A stretch of 6,228 nt of DNA, from assembly GCA_002411365.1 (NCBI GenBank), contig DHSD01000016.1, forward strand, positions 4,958 through 11,185, read 5' to 3'. The notes below the pieces were generated by a model. The model ran no database searches. It worked only from the letters and a program-made list of their open reading frames with translations, and was not told where the DNA came from. Source of the DNA: Ruminococcaceae bacterium UBA5295 (lineage in GTDB: Bacteria; Bacillota; Clostridia; Oscillospirales; Acutalibacteraceae). The position numbers and the translations under genes were made by a program. Below are positions 6,101-6,228 of the stretch, piece by piece (position 1 is the first letter of the stretch; each line of letters begins with the position of its first letter).

Positions 6101-6228
6101 ATGATAGAACGATATCGGTACGGCAACCCGTTTAAAACAGAAGCCACAGTCAAAAAAATTCCGGTTCAGCCCGGAAATGCTCTCCCGTATTTTTCAGTCA
6201 AAGAAAATGGCCATACTTTTTTACTGGA
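6101..6228 (+). CDS. Start of a probable glycoside hydrolase (GH31-like N-terminus), cut by the window edge
   Basis: From the ATG at 6101 the frame stays open to the end of the window, giving 42 complete codons. It begins MIERYRYGNPFKTEATVKKI and continues with PGNALPYFSVKENGHTFLL. A start of the form RYG-PF-TEA-V followed by LPYF-V resembles, from memory, the N-terminal beta-domain of Firmicutes GH31 alpha-glucosidase/alpha-xylosidase proteins. No catalytic residue is within view, so the family is only suggested. An in-frame TAA lies just upstream, making this the first usable ATG; the nearest Shine-Dalgarno-like site is GGGAG, 13 nt away, somewhat distant. It follows the second permease by 72 bp in the same direction without an obvious promoter or terminator, so it is probably in the same operon and would hydrolyse the imported sugar. 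Confidence 0.55.
   Translation, partial: MIERYRYGNPFKTEATVKKIPVQPGNALPYFSVKENGHTFLL

Noticed and set aside
6028..6135. A 35-codon frame starting with TAATG overlap after the second permease
   Set aside because: There is no ribosome binding site at a useful distance, the peptide (MAGKSVPAREIKNN...) resembles nothing I know, and it overlaps the better-supported gene starting at 6101 in another frame.
1..6228. Possible CRISPR array, tRNA/rRNA, riboswitch, toxin-antitoxin or defence system
   Set aside because: I found no regularly spaced repeats, cloverleaf-like sequence, known riboswitch core or defence-type gene; all long open stretches are explained by transposases, the regulator and the transporter operon.

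Overview
The window looks like a chromosomal segment of a low-to-mid GC Gram-positive anaerobe, most likely a Clostridia-class Bacillota. The evidence is strong AGGAGG-type ribosome binding sites, a lipoprotein-anchored solute-binding protein, a LacI/GalR-type regulator beside a sugar ABC importer without its own ATPase, and insertion sequence families common in gut and anaerobic Firmicutes. No species can be named from the sequence alone.

Left part (1 to about 1374): nested insertion sequences, both with transposase on the minus strand. An IS5-family element (orfA/orfB in two frames, DDE type) runs off the left edge. Its right end, near 768-770, interrupts the transposase of an older IS1182-like element after about 171 codons. 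The right end of that element, near 1374, lies only about 16 bp past the stop codon of the regulator gene. A strong hairpin with T-tracts on both sides sits inside this end and probably serves as a terminator in both directions.

Middle part (1391-2774): a complete LacI-family regulator on the minus strand (339 aa from the supported start) and a divergent AT-rich intergenic region. Each direction has a near-consensus sigma-A promoter with 17-nt spacing. An imperfect palindrome with a CGCGCGCG core lies in the leader of the rightward transcript and is the best operator candidate.

Right part (2775-6228): a carbohydrate-uptake operon of the CUT1 type. It encodes a lipoprotein solute-binding protein, two inner-membrane permeases with EAA motifs, and the start of a gene resembling a GH31-type glycosidase that leaves the window. 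A stem-loop without a T-tract separates the binding-protein gene from the permease genes. The second permease gene is split by a one-base frameshift in an A5 run. The inferred circuit is that the regulator senses a sugar or its derivative and controls the divergent promoter, the transporter imports an oligosaccharide using an ATPase encoded elsewhere, and the downstream hydrolase cleaves it.

I do not see an undescribed defence, CRISPR or RNA system here. The points worth following up are the nested IS structure, the two homopolymer frameshifts and the regulatory region.
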